Origin: Marinobacter confluentis
GTDB taxonomy: Bacteria > Pseudomonadota > Gammaproteobacteria > Pseudomonadales > Oleiphilaceae
Length of the DNA: 64,000 bases
Assembly: GCF_004785685.1 (NCBI RefSeq)
Contig: NZ_SRPF01000001.1
Location: forward strand, 1,054,001-1,118,000
Direction of reading: 5' to 3'
This document shows positions 57,608-64,000 of the stretch, piece by piece. A model generated the notes under the pieces. That model saw only the letters and a list, made by a program, of their open reading frames with translations. It ran no database searches and had not been told where the DNA came from. The position numbers and the translations under genes are program-made. How positions within the stretch are numbered: the stretch's first letter is position 1; each line of letters begins with the position of its first letter.

Positions 57608-59197
57608 TTACTCCGGCGTTATTTTCAGAAGGCGACCATTGTCGCTGTCAGTTAACAGATAAATGGCACCATCCGGGCCGGTGCGAACGTCCCGGATGCG
57701 CTCGCCGATTTCCTCGAACAGAACGCCCTGTTCCGTTGCCTGACCGTTCTCGAGGCTGACACGGTGAACCTTCTGCGTCACCAATCCGCCCACCAGCAAG
57801 TCGCCTTGCCATTGGGGGAACAGGTCGCCGTTGTACACCGCCATGCCGGAAGGCGCGATGGACGGCGTCCAGTGCAGCAGCGGTGGCTCAATGCCTTCAC
57901 GCTCGGTAAAAGGCGTGACGCGCGCGCCGGTATAATCCAGCCCGTGGGTAGTAATCGGCCAGCCATAATTGCCACCCGGTTTAATGGCGTTGATTTCGTC
58001 GCCACCCCTGGGGCCATGTTCGTGGGCAATCAGCAGTTCCCGCTCGCTGTCGTATACCAGTCCCTGCACATTGCGGTGACCGTAGCTGTAGATCTCGCCC
58101 TGGTACTGGTCGCTGCCGGCATAGGGATTGTCTTCCGGCACACTGCCATCCGGATTAAGCCGAACGATACTTCCGATATGGTTTTCCCGCCGTTGGGCCT
58201 GTTCCCGGTAATCAAAACCGTCCCCGAGAGTCATGATCAGAGTGCTATCTGGAAGCCACGCCAGGCGGCCGCCGTAATGGGCATTCCCCTCTTTGGCAGG
58301 CTCAACCCGGAAAATCTCAGTAACGTTTTCCAGGCCCCGGCCATTATCGCCTAGCTCTCCCCTGGCCAGACAGGCGTGATTAGCCTGGCTGGTGCCGCAG
58401 GCGTAGCTCAGATAGACCATTCGGCTCTGCTCGAAATCGCGAGCGGGCAGAACGTCGAACAAGCCGGCCTGGGCAGAGGCAAACACCTCCGGCAAACCCT
58501 CCAGCGGGTCCGGCTGCAGTTCACCGTCGGCATTCAGCATCCGCAATCTGCCCGGCCGTTCGGTCACCAGCATTCGACCTTCCGGGAGAAAGGCCAGCGA
58601 CCAGGGATGCTCCAGACCGTCGGCCAGGGTTTCTATCTGATAGCCGGAATGCTCATCCGCCAAGGCCTCTGGCTGCGGCAAAGCCAGGCCGCCCGCTAGC
58701 AGAAGTGCCATGGCAGGCATTGCTGAAAGCCCGCCGCCACGGCGAACCAGTCCGGTCACCAACGCCGCAAACAGCCAGCCAGCGACTGCCGCTGCTATCA
58801 GCATAGTGACTAGCCCTCCCGCTTCCCGCGTCGCGGCGATCAGCGTGGGCATGGGCGCCAGTGTGTTCACCAGCTCCAGGGTCACCCAAAGCCCCACGGC
58901 AGCAGCAAGCGGATACAGCACTAGTCGGCTGACCAGACCCGTTCGCCTGACCACAAATGCAGCAACGGCCTGGGAAAACAGAAAGCTGGCCCCAAACAGA
59001 ATGGCGTAAATCGGCGCAAAGTTGGCCAGGTCCTTCATGCTAGTTTCCAGCCGGGTGCCCAGCCCAATGTCCACCCCCAAAGCTTCAAGTGCCTGAAGGT
59101 TAAACTGGGTCTGCACCAGGCTGCCGAGTACCGAGCCCGCCACAAGCGCAACGATGAAAGCCAGACTCACCTTCCACCAGGTCACAGGTGCTGCCAT
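57608..59197 (-). CDS. Membrane-domain / PQQ-dependent aldose dehydrogenase fusion (YliI-like)
   Basis: A 529-residue protein. Residues 1-155 carry four likely transmembrane helices (about 8-28, 53-77, 85-105, 122-145); a fifth hydrophobic stretch at 155-180 may act as an internal signal. Residues 190-529 are a six-bladed soluble aldose sugar dehydrogenase (GLEHPWSLAFLPEGRMLVTERPGRLRML, AYGGRL-like NAHYGGRLAW, HRNVQGLVYD, HEHGPRGGDEIN, NYGWP). YliI-type enzymes are normally short periplasmic proteins with a simple signal peptide, so the N-terminal membrane block is unusual. ATG 59197 with GAGGA upstream is better than the frame start 59278, which lies in the next gene. Confidence 0.85.
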   Translation of the reverse strand: MAAPVTWWKVSLAFIVALVAGSVLGSLVQTQFNLQALEALGVDIGLGTRLETSMKDLANFAPIYAILFGASFLFSQAVAAFVVRRTGLVSRLVLYPLAAAVGLWVTLELVNTLAPMPTLIAATREAGGLVTMLIAAAVAGWLFAALVTGLVRRGGGLSAMPAMALLLAGGLALPQPEALADEHSGYQIETLADGLEHPWSLAFLPEGRMLVTERPGRLRMLNADGELQPDPLEGLPEVFASAQAGLFDVLPARDFEQSRMVYLSYACGTSQANHACLARGELGDNGRGLENVTEIFRVEPAKEGNAHYGGRLAWLPDSTLIMTLGDGFDYREQAQRRENHIGSIVRLNPDGSVPEDNPYAGSDQYQGEIYSYGHRNVQGLVYDSERELLIAHEHGPRGGDEINAIKPGGNYGWPITTHGLDYTGARVTPFTEREGIEPPLLHWTPSIAPSGMAVYNGDLFPQWQGDLLVGGLVTQKVHRVSLENGQATEQGVLFEEIGERIRDVRTGPDGAIYLLTDSDNGRLLKITPE

Positions 59198-59204
59198 GGT
59201 TTCC

Positions 59205-60086
59205 TCACGAGTGTCCGAGTTCGGCGGCCAGTTTGTCCTGGGTTCTGTCTTCAAAATCGCTGGCGTTATGGCGCTCATGCAACTGCTTTTCCGGGGCGCC
59301 CCAGGTGCGATTTACCATCAATCCACGTTTCACCGCTTCCCGCTCGCCAATCTCATCCGCCCAACGCATCACGTTCTTGTAGGTATGAGCCTCGAGGAAT
59401 TCGGCGGCGTCGTACACATGGCCCTTAACCAGGGCGCCATACCAGGGCCAGATCGCCATATCGGCAATGGTGTATTCGTCCCCTGCGATGTAGCGGTTAT
59501 CTGCTAACTGGCGATTCAGCACGTCCAACTGACGCTTTACTTCCATGGTGTAACGGTTGATGGGGTATTCGTATTTCTCCGGCGCGTAGGCGTAGAAGTG
59601 CCCGAAGCCACCGCCCAGGAAAGGCGCGCTGCCCATCTGCCAGAACAGCCAGTTCAGGGTTTCGGTTCTGCCGGCAATGTCCTTGGGCAGGAATTCACCA
59701 AATTTCTCCGCCAGATACAACATCATGGAGCCGGACTCGAAAATTCTCAGGGACGGCTTGACGCTCTGGTCCACCATGGCCGGAATCTTGGAGTTGGGGT
59801 TGACCTCCACAAAGCCGCTGCCGAACTGGTCACCGTCCGGAATCTTGATCAGCCAGGCGTCGTATTCCGCTTCAGTAATGCCTTTTTCCAGCAGCTCTTC
59901 CAGAAGAATGGTCACCTTCACACCATTGGGCGTGGCCAGGGAATAAAGCTGGAACGGATGCTCTCCGACGGGAAGCTCTCTTTCATGGGTAGGTCCGGCA
60001 ATTGGCCGGTTGATCTTGGCAAACTGTCCGCCGCTTTCGGACTCCCATTTCCAGACCTTTGGTGGCGTGTAGGTGCTGTCGCTCAT
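59205..60086 (-). CDS. yghU: Glutathione S-transferase-like disulfide reductase YghU
   Basis: A 293-residue Nu-class GST: TYTPPKVWKWESESGGQFAKINRPIAGPTHERELPVGEHPFQLYSLATPNGVKVTILLEE is diagnostic of YghU, followed by NPNSKIPAM and ESGSMMLYLAEKFG (glutathione site) and a C-terminal helical domain. YghU reduces disulfides with glutathione. Located 8 bases before the PQQ-dehydrogenase start and transcribed in the same direction. Confidence 0.93.
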   Translation of the reverse strand: MSDSTYTPPKVWKWESESGGQFAKINRPIAGPTHERELPVGEHPFQLYSLATPNGVKVTILLEELLEKGITEAEYDAWLIKIPDGDQFGSGFVEVNPNSKIPAMVDQSVKPSLRIFESGSMMLYLAEKFGEFLPKDIAGRTETLNWLFWQMGSAPFLGGGFGHFYAYAPEKYEYPINRYTMEVKRQLDVLNRQLADNRYIAGDEYTIADMAIWPWYGALVKGHVYDAAEFLEAHTYKNVMRWADEIGEREAVKRGLMVNRTWGAPEKQLHERHNASDFEDRTQDKLAAELGHS

Positions 60087-60195
60087 AATGCTATCTCCGG
60101 TTCCGGCATGCGCAGACGCATGGGTAAGTTAAGGTTCATTCCTAGTCTACGATGGATTCTGGCGATTAGTGTTCCTCAGAGGTGCTCTTATAAGC

Positions 60196-60226
60196 AAAAT
60201 GCCCCGAGTCTTTCCCGGGGCATTTT
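60196..60226 (-). terminator. Intrinsic terminator after phhB
   Basis: AAAATGCCCCG, 9-base loop, CGGGGCATTTT: an 11-pair perfect stem with A/T tracts. On the minus strand it lies 30 bases after the phhB stop, ahead of yghU. Confidence 0.85.
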
Positions 60227-60255
60227 GTACTCAGAAAATTATTTGCAATTGCACT

Positions 60256-60597
60256 CTATGCGTTAAAAGCCTCATCCGTTCGCGCCGCCATGATGAAATC
60301 ATTTTTGTGAAGCCCATGAATTTCGTGACTCCACCAGTGCACAGTGACCTTCCCGTACTCCAGGACAATGACCGGATGATGGTCCACTTCTTCCGCCAGG
60401 TCTCCTACCCTGTTGGTGAATGCTTGGGCTTGGGCAAAATTTTTGAGTTTGAACGTTCGTTTTAGCTGTTCCTCACCGTCGACTTCGACAATCTCCCAGT
60501 CAGGAACATTCGCGCCCAGCGACTGCTTTTCCTCTTTCGTCGCTTGCGGTGCACCGGGGCTGCAAGCCTCGCACTTTTGCTTCGACAGGTCGCTCAT
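60256..60597 (-). CDS. phhB: Pterin-4a-carbinolamine dehydratase PhhB
   Basis: A 113-residue enzyme that recycles pterin cofactor. The core [56 protein letters not shown] carries the catalytic EVDHHP and H...H motif. The KCEAC start is usual for the Pseudomonas/Marinobacter group. phhA (phenylalanine hydroxylase) is not adjacent. A terminator follows on the minus strand. Confidence 0.94.
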   Translation of the reverse strand: MSDLSKQKCEACSPGAPQATKEEKQSLGANVPDWEIVEVDGEEQLKRTFKLKNFAQAQAFTNRVGDLAEEVDHHPVIVLEYGKVTVHWWSHEIHGLHKNDFIMAARTDEAFNA

Positions 60598-60686
60598 TTC
60601 ATTCTCCTTTTCAGTGCATGCGAGTTACACCACAAATGTGGACGCTAGCAGCTTCTTTATCAACCGTCGCCTGAAGCTCCTGATTG

Positions 60687-60809
60687 TTAGGAATCCTGAG
60701 TTTTCAAGGCTATGTGACCGGCAAAGACTACAATTTCGGCCTGATGAACGGCGATATCAGCGTAACCTTGAATGTGCCATGGGAGCAAAACGAAAGAGTC
60801 AAACCCTAT
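60687..60809 (+). pseudogene. Possible outer-membrane-protein remnant
   Basis: In one frame this stretch reads LGILSFQGYVTGKDYNFG, then LMNGDISVTLNVPWEQ and NERVKPYDRA before it runs through the terminator at 60831. The alternating pattern looks like a protein end, perhaps a beta-barrel, but stop codons close the frame upstream and there is no ribosome site. I do not recognise the family. It may be debris of a degraded gene or chance. Confidence 0.3.
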
Positions 60810-60830
60810 GATAGAGCTTTAGCAAAAACA

Positions 60831-60856
60831 AAAACGGCTCCAAAAGGAGCCGTTTT
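60831..60856 (-). terminator. Intrinsic terminator of the PEP-CTERM gene
   Basis: AAAACGGCTCC, loop AAAA, GGAGCCGTTTT: 11-pair perfect stem; on the minus strand the right arm continues into TGTTTTTG. It lies 16 bases after the stop of the PEP-CTERM gene. Confidence 0.88.
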
Positions 60857-60872
60857 AGAAATCTCATCAAGA

Positions 60873-61460
60873 TCAGGCTTTTCGTTTAGCCATCCCAATC
60901 AAGCAAACCAGGCCAAGCCCAAGCAGTGCCAGGCTACCTGGCTCGGGAACAGTTACTGGAGTTCCTCTGCCAAATAGTTTGATGTTAGACAAACCGCCGC
61001 CGGTACCAGAATTCACCTGATAACTCCAGGTTCCGCTGGTTGCATTGGATGCCAGCTCCCAAGCCCAGGCATCGGGTGCGCCACCGCCCTGACCGACATG
61101 CATGGAAACAACTGCTTCGCTATAGGTATCCCAAAAGCTGTCTGCAATTGCCCATTCACCGTTGACCGGCGAGCTACCAAATGATCCTGAAATTACATCG
61201 ATGGTGAAAAAACTGTCAGAACCTGCACCAGTTAACTCGCCTGCGTATGTCCACGAGTCGCCGGGGAACAACCCGTCGATATCACCTTCGTTGTTGAAAT
61301 TTGTACCATCTTCATAAATGCAGGTGGTCGCGTCAGAAAACGTTGCGGTGCGGTCAGGCGCACCACAGGTATCCCCGGTGACTGTTATAGGAGCAGCCAG
61401 AGCGTTTGCGGAAAGAGTCGCCAAAAACATACTTACCACGAGAGAACCGATCGCTTTCAT
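60873..61460 (-). CDS. PEP-CTERM sorting domain protein
   Basis: A secreted 195-residue protein. Signal peptide at 1-22 (ANALA), then a low-complexity Gly/Ser/Thr-rich body with few recognisable motifs, ending in VPEPGSLALLGLGLVCLIGMAKRKA: the PEP motif, a hydrophobic helix and a basic tail. Exosortase EpsH/XrtA-type enzymes cut such tails, often for extracellular matrix or exopolysaccharide-linked proteins. No exosortase is in the window. Codon use is less GC-rich than that of the flanking housekeeping genes, suggesting recent acquisition or drift. Cys 32 and 47 could pair. Confidence 0.9.
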   Translation of the reverse strand: MKAIGSLVVSMFLATLSANALAAPITVTGDTCGAPDRTATFSDATTCIYEDGTNFNNEGDIDGLFPGDSWTYAGELTGAGSDSFFTIDVISGSFGSSPVNGEWAIADSFWDTYSEAVVSMHVGQGGGAPDAWAWELASNATSGTWSYQVNSGTGGGLSNIKLFGRGTPVTVPEPGSLALLGLGLVCLIGMAKRKA

Positions 61461-61892
61461 TTTCCTTTTCCTTTTCTTCCGAATGCAGTGTCGTCAATGA
61501 GATTTGACAACTAGCTTACATGCAGCATTTTTTGAGCCAGTTTCCAGCATTCCTTGCGTGGCAGGAAGTTAATAAGTTCCAAGGATGACTTTCGGTGCTG
61601 ACGTGTAAATGAATCCGACACCTATCAGCCCAGAGGTATCGAGCCACGTTGATAATATCCGACAACTGTACCGCTAATGAGATTGCCCTGAGGCAACCGC
61701 CTTAGAAGGCCTGCAGAATCAGGCTGTCCCGCATGCACCTTAGGTGTCTTTTGACAGGCCAGGTCTTGGCACCAACATAATCGCTGCAATCCAGGATGGA
61801 CTCTTTATACAGTGTTATATACAGTACTGTTAAGGTGTGCCAACAGCCAAGAAAACATAGCCATATTTAAACAATATTTCAGGAATTCTCCC
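61461..61892. other. Intergenic region upstream of imuA
   Basis: About 430 bases with no credible gene; it must hold the divergent promoters of the PEP-CTERM gene and imuA. Near imuA, TATACAGT occurs twice as a direct repeat (61806-61813 and 61818-61825), and the second runs into the palindrome ACAGTACTGT (61821-61830). This is a likely control site for an SOS-type gene, but it does not fit the canonical CTG-N10-CAG LexA box. Confidence 0.5.
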
Positions 61893-62582
61893 ATGAGCAA
61901 CATTCTGAACACCCTGATGCAGAGCGACCGCATCTGGCAGGGCCGCAGGCACAGGCAGAGCACTCAGCCGGCAGAACCAACCGGCTACCAGGTGCTGGAC
62001 AACCAGCTTGGCGGTATTGGCTGGCCCCGGGGAGCGCTGAGCGAATGCCTGCTGGATGCCAGCGGTATCGGTGAGCTGCATCTGCTGCTACCACTGATAA
62101 AAAAACTGACGGGCAACGGCAGAACCGTATTCTGGTTGAATCCGCCTCACACACCCTATGCCCCGGCACTGGCACGGGAAGGCGTTGATCTTGACCAGAT
62201 TGTGGTGATTCACACCCGTGACCAGGGCGATTTCCTGTGGACACTGGAAAACTGCCTGCGTTCACCGGTCACCGGCCTGGTCATGGCCTGGCCGGGCAAG
62301 CTGATGTCCCGGGATATAAGGCGCCTGCAGCTAGCCGCAGAAGCAGGCAGCAACGTCTGCGTGCTGTTCCGCGAACGCCGGTTTGCCGACCAGAACTCCC
62401 CGGCCGCACTGCGTCTGGACCTGGAACCGGACCAACATCAGAACCTGAACATCAACATCATTAAAAGACGTGGCAGCTGGCCCGGCCAGCACTGCTCGCT
62501 GACCATGAAGCACCGGGCGGACCTATCTTTCTGCGAATCACCCCGCGTGGTTCAGGGGCCCTGGCCGGATTCGAGGCGCTGA
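61893..62582 (+). CDS. imuA: Translesion-synthesis accessory protein ImuA
   Basis: RecA-like, SulA-related protein, 229 residues. QSTQPAEPTGYQVLDNQLGGIGWPRGALSECLLD (about 28-60), then LLPLIKKLTGNGRTVFWLNPPHTPYAP and an RLQLAAEAGSNVCVLFRE block follow the RecA/RadA-type core without a full Walker A. ImuA is encoded with ImuB, and usually DnaE2, as a damage-induced mutagenesis cassette. ATG 61893 with AGGA upstream; imuB follows 7 bases later. Confidence 0.88.
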   Translation: MSNILNTLMQSDRIWQGRRHRQSTQPAEPTGYQVLDNQLGGIGWPRGALSECLLDASGIGELHLLLPLIKKLTGNGRTVFWLNPPHTPYAPALAREGVDLDQIVVIHTRDQGDFLWTLENCLRSPVTGLVMAWPGKLMSRDIRRLQLAAEAGSNVCVLFRERRFADQNSPAALRLDLEPDQHQNLNINIIKRRGSWPGQHCSLTMKHRADLSFCESPRVVQGPWPDSRR

Positions 62583-62589
62583 TCTCAAT

Positions 62590-64000
62590 ATGCTCTGGCT
62601 GTATCTGCACTTCCCTCACCTGTTGCTGGATCACCTTCGCCGCTCCAATGGCTCTCATGAAAGCCAAGATGCCCTGGTAATCGTGGAAGGTGTCGGCCAT
62701 AAAGTCATTCAGGCATGCCCCACCGCAAAGGAACAGGGTGTACGGACGGGCATGCGCCTGAAAACCGCCCTGAGCCTGAGCCCGCAACTGCACATTGTCC
62801 GGGCAGACGAGCAACAGGAAACCCGGATTCTGGAAGATCAGGCCCGCTGGCTTTACCGTTATGCGGCTTATATCGTCCCAATGCCGCCTAACGGCATACT
62901 GGCCGAAATTGGTAGCCTGCAGAAACTGTATGGCGGCCTGCCGGCAGCCTGGCAGACCGTTGAGCAGGGTCTGAATGAACGGCAGCTCAACGCCTGGGTT
63001 GCTATCGGGCATACCCCCCTGGCGGCACAGCTGATCGCAAGAACCGGCCAGGGCGAATGCACCGCCGATACCGGGCACATCATGCGCGCACTGGGTCGGC
63101 TTTCACCCCAGGAAGCAGGCTTCGAAGAAAAAACCTGTATTCGACTTCGGCGTCTGGGCCTGGACACACTGGGAGAAGTTTTCAGCCTGCCCCCCGCAGA
63201 CCTGGCAAAACGGCTATCCCCGGAAGTGCTGGCCCGGATCCAGAAAATCCAGGGCACGCGACCCGACCCGCAAACACCCTGGCAGCCACCCCATCGGTTT
63301 CATCAGCAGACGGATTTTGTACAGGACATCGAACACTCCCAGGGGCTGCTGTTCCCGCTCCAGCGCATGCTTCAGGAACTGGAAGACGACCTGTGCTGGC
63401 GGCAGCAGGATACCGACAGCCTGTTGCTGATCCTGCAGCACCGGCACCAGGAGCCCACCCGCCTGCGCATTCGCACATCCGGCCCCGAACATCGGGCAGA
63501 GGCTTTTCTGAAACTGGCCCAGATACGGTTTGAACAGCACCCCCTGCGGGCACCGGTTACCGCAGCCATTCTATCGGTAAAGCGCTTTATCGGGCGGGAA
63601 GCACCGGATGAACAGGATCTGCTGGGAGACACCCAGGATCTCAACGAAGCCTGGCATACCCTGATCAGCCGCCTGCAGGCTAGGCTCGGCAGCGATTCAC
63701 TGACCCAGCTATCGCCCCAGGCAGATCATCGACCGGAGCGGGCATGGTCCGCTTCCGAGGTAATCCGGACCAGCCGGCGGGCATCGTCTGATGAACTGGC
63801 CCGGCTGCCCCGTCGCCCACTCTGGCTTTTGAAAGGTCCGCAACCACTGACACAGGCCCCGGCTAGCTGGTTCTCGGGCCCGGAACGAATCAGCGGCGGC
63901 TGGTGGGACGGTGAACGGGTACACCGGGATTACTACATCGCCCAACTGCACACCGGCCAACTAGCCTGGGTATTTCACGATGCCCGCAGTGGCTGGTTTG
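62590..64000 (+). CDS. imuB: DNA polymerase Y-family protein ImuB (incomplete at window end)
   Basis: Starts with ATG at 62590 and runs open to the end of the window (470 residues visible). It has a Y-family fold but lacks the catalytic acids: the first motif is MLWLYLHFPHLLL instead of a DxD-bearing strand, and the SLDE position reads ILAEIGSL. This is the known feature of ImuB, a scaffold that recruits DnaE2 and binds the beta clamp. DnaE2 should follow beyond the window. Residues to about 350 include the palm, fingers and little-finger regions; the C-terminus is missing here. Confidence 0.9.
   Translation, partial: MLWLYLHFPHLLLDHLRRSNGSHESQDALVIVEGVGHKVIQACPTAKEQGVRTGMRLKTALSLSPQLHIVRADEQQETRILEDQARWLYRYAAYIVPMPPNGILAEIGSLQKLYGGLPAAWQTVEQGLNERQLNAWVAIGHTPLAAQLIARTGQGECTADTGHIMRALGRLSPQEAGFEEKTCIRLRRLGLDTLGEVFSLPPADLAKRLSPEVLARIQKIQGTRPDPQTPWQPPHRFHQQTDFVQDIEHSQGLLFPLQRMLQELEDDLCWRQQDTDSLLLILQHRHQEPTRLRIRTSGPEHRAEAFLKLAQIRFEQHPLRAPVTAAILSVKRFIGREAPDEQDLLGDTQDLNEAWHTLISRLQARLGSDSLTQLSPQADHRPERAWSASEVIRTSRRASSDELARLPRRPLWLLKGPQPLTQAPASWFSGPERISGGWWDGERVHRDYYIAQLHTGQLAWVFHDARSGWF

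Noticed and set aside
59198..59278. N-terminal extension of the PQQ-dehydrogenase
   Set aside because: It lies within the end of yghU and the better ribosome site is before 59197.
61806..61830. Canonical LexA box
   Set aside because: No CTG and CAG spaced by ten bases; kept only as a candidate non-canonical site.

Overview
The window looks like chromosomal DNA of a marine gammaproteobacterium, most likely Marinobacter or a close relative. This is inferred from protein sequence style, moderately high GC, and the gene order gyrA-serC-pheA-hisC-tyrA/aroA-cmk-rpsA-ihfB-lapA-lapB-pyrF, which is typical of the Pseudomonas/Marinobacter group. There is no sign of prophage, transposase or CRISPR. Most genes are housekeeping; the accessory material is a Tad pilus locus at the left edge, a PEP-CTERM protein, an imuAB mutagenesis cassette at the right edge, and several families of palindromic repeats.

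Layout. 1-8363: the distal part of a Tad/Flp pilus operon (secretin end, FHA-TadA ATPase, TadB, TadC, DUF192 protein, an FHA-like/TM/TPR protein, a TadD-like lipoprotein, a TadG-like protein), closed by a small Ser/Thr kinase-like protein. Genes overlap by start/stop codons, so it reads as one translationally coupled unit. FHA domains bind phosphothreonine, so a kinase here suggests phosphorylation control of the secretion ATPase. 8288-16609: SDR dehydrogenase, class I aldolase, metallo-beta-lactamase-fold protein, DusC, a DUF2835 protein, HtpG, two hotdog thioesterases and a DUF599 membrane protein. 16785-30753: M48 lipoprotein peptidase, an SCP2-like protein with an iron alcohol dehydrogenase, a solute-binding protein, the YbbP/YbbA exporter beside divergent tesA, a YheT hydrolase, tRNA-Asn, aminopeptidase, an OMP and RlmKL.

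31068-40432: ribosome modulation factor, PyrD, a cation diffusion facilitator, a divergent pair encoding a RimK-like ATP-grasp ligase and a GNAT/C39-peptidase fusion, UvrB, an aspartate aminotransferase and a second identical tRNA-Asn. 41010-54431 (minus strand): the gyrA-to-pyrF block joining DNA topology, serine/aromatic/histidine synthesis, nucleotide kinase, S1, IHF-beta and the LapAB envelope proteins. 54570-64000: PurU, gamma-glutamyltransferase, a membrane/PQQ-dehydrogenase fusion, a YghU glutathione transferase, PhhB, a PEP-CTERM protein and ImuA/ImuB (ImuB runs off the window).

Most interesting non-coding structure: four palindromic cassettes of about 100 bp in two facing pairs (14639-14889 and 40536-40959). 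Each has long perfect outer arms that differ from element to element, around an almost invariant 26-bp core. One pair lies in the htpG leader, between a near-consensus sigma-32 promoter (14924-14951) and the htpG start, so the heat-shock transcript should carry both long hairpins. A second palindrome family built on GTCGGATTA occurs beside both pairs.
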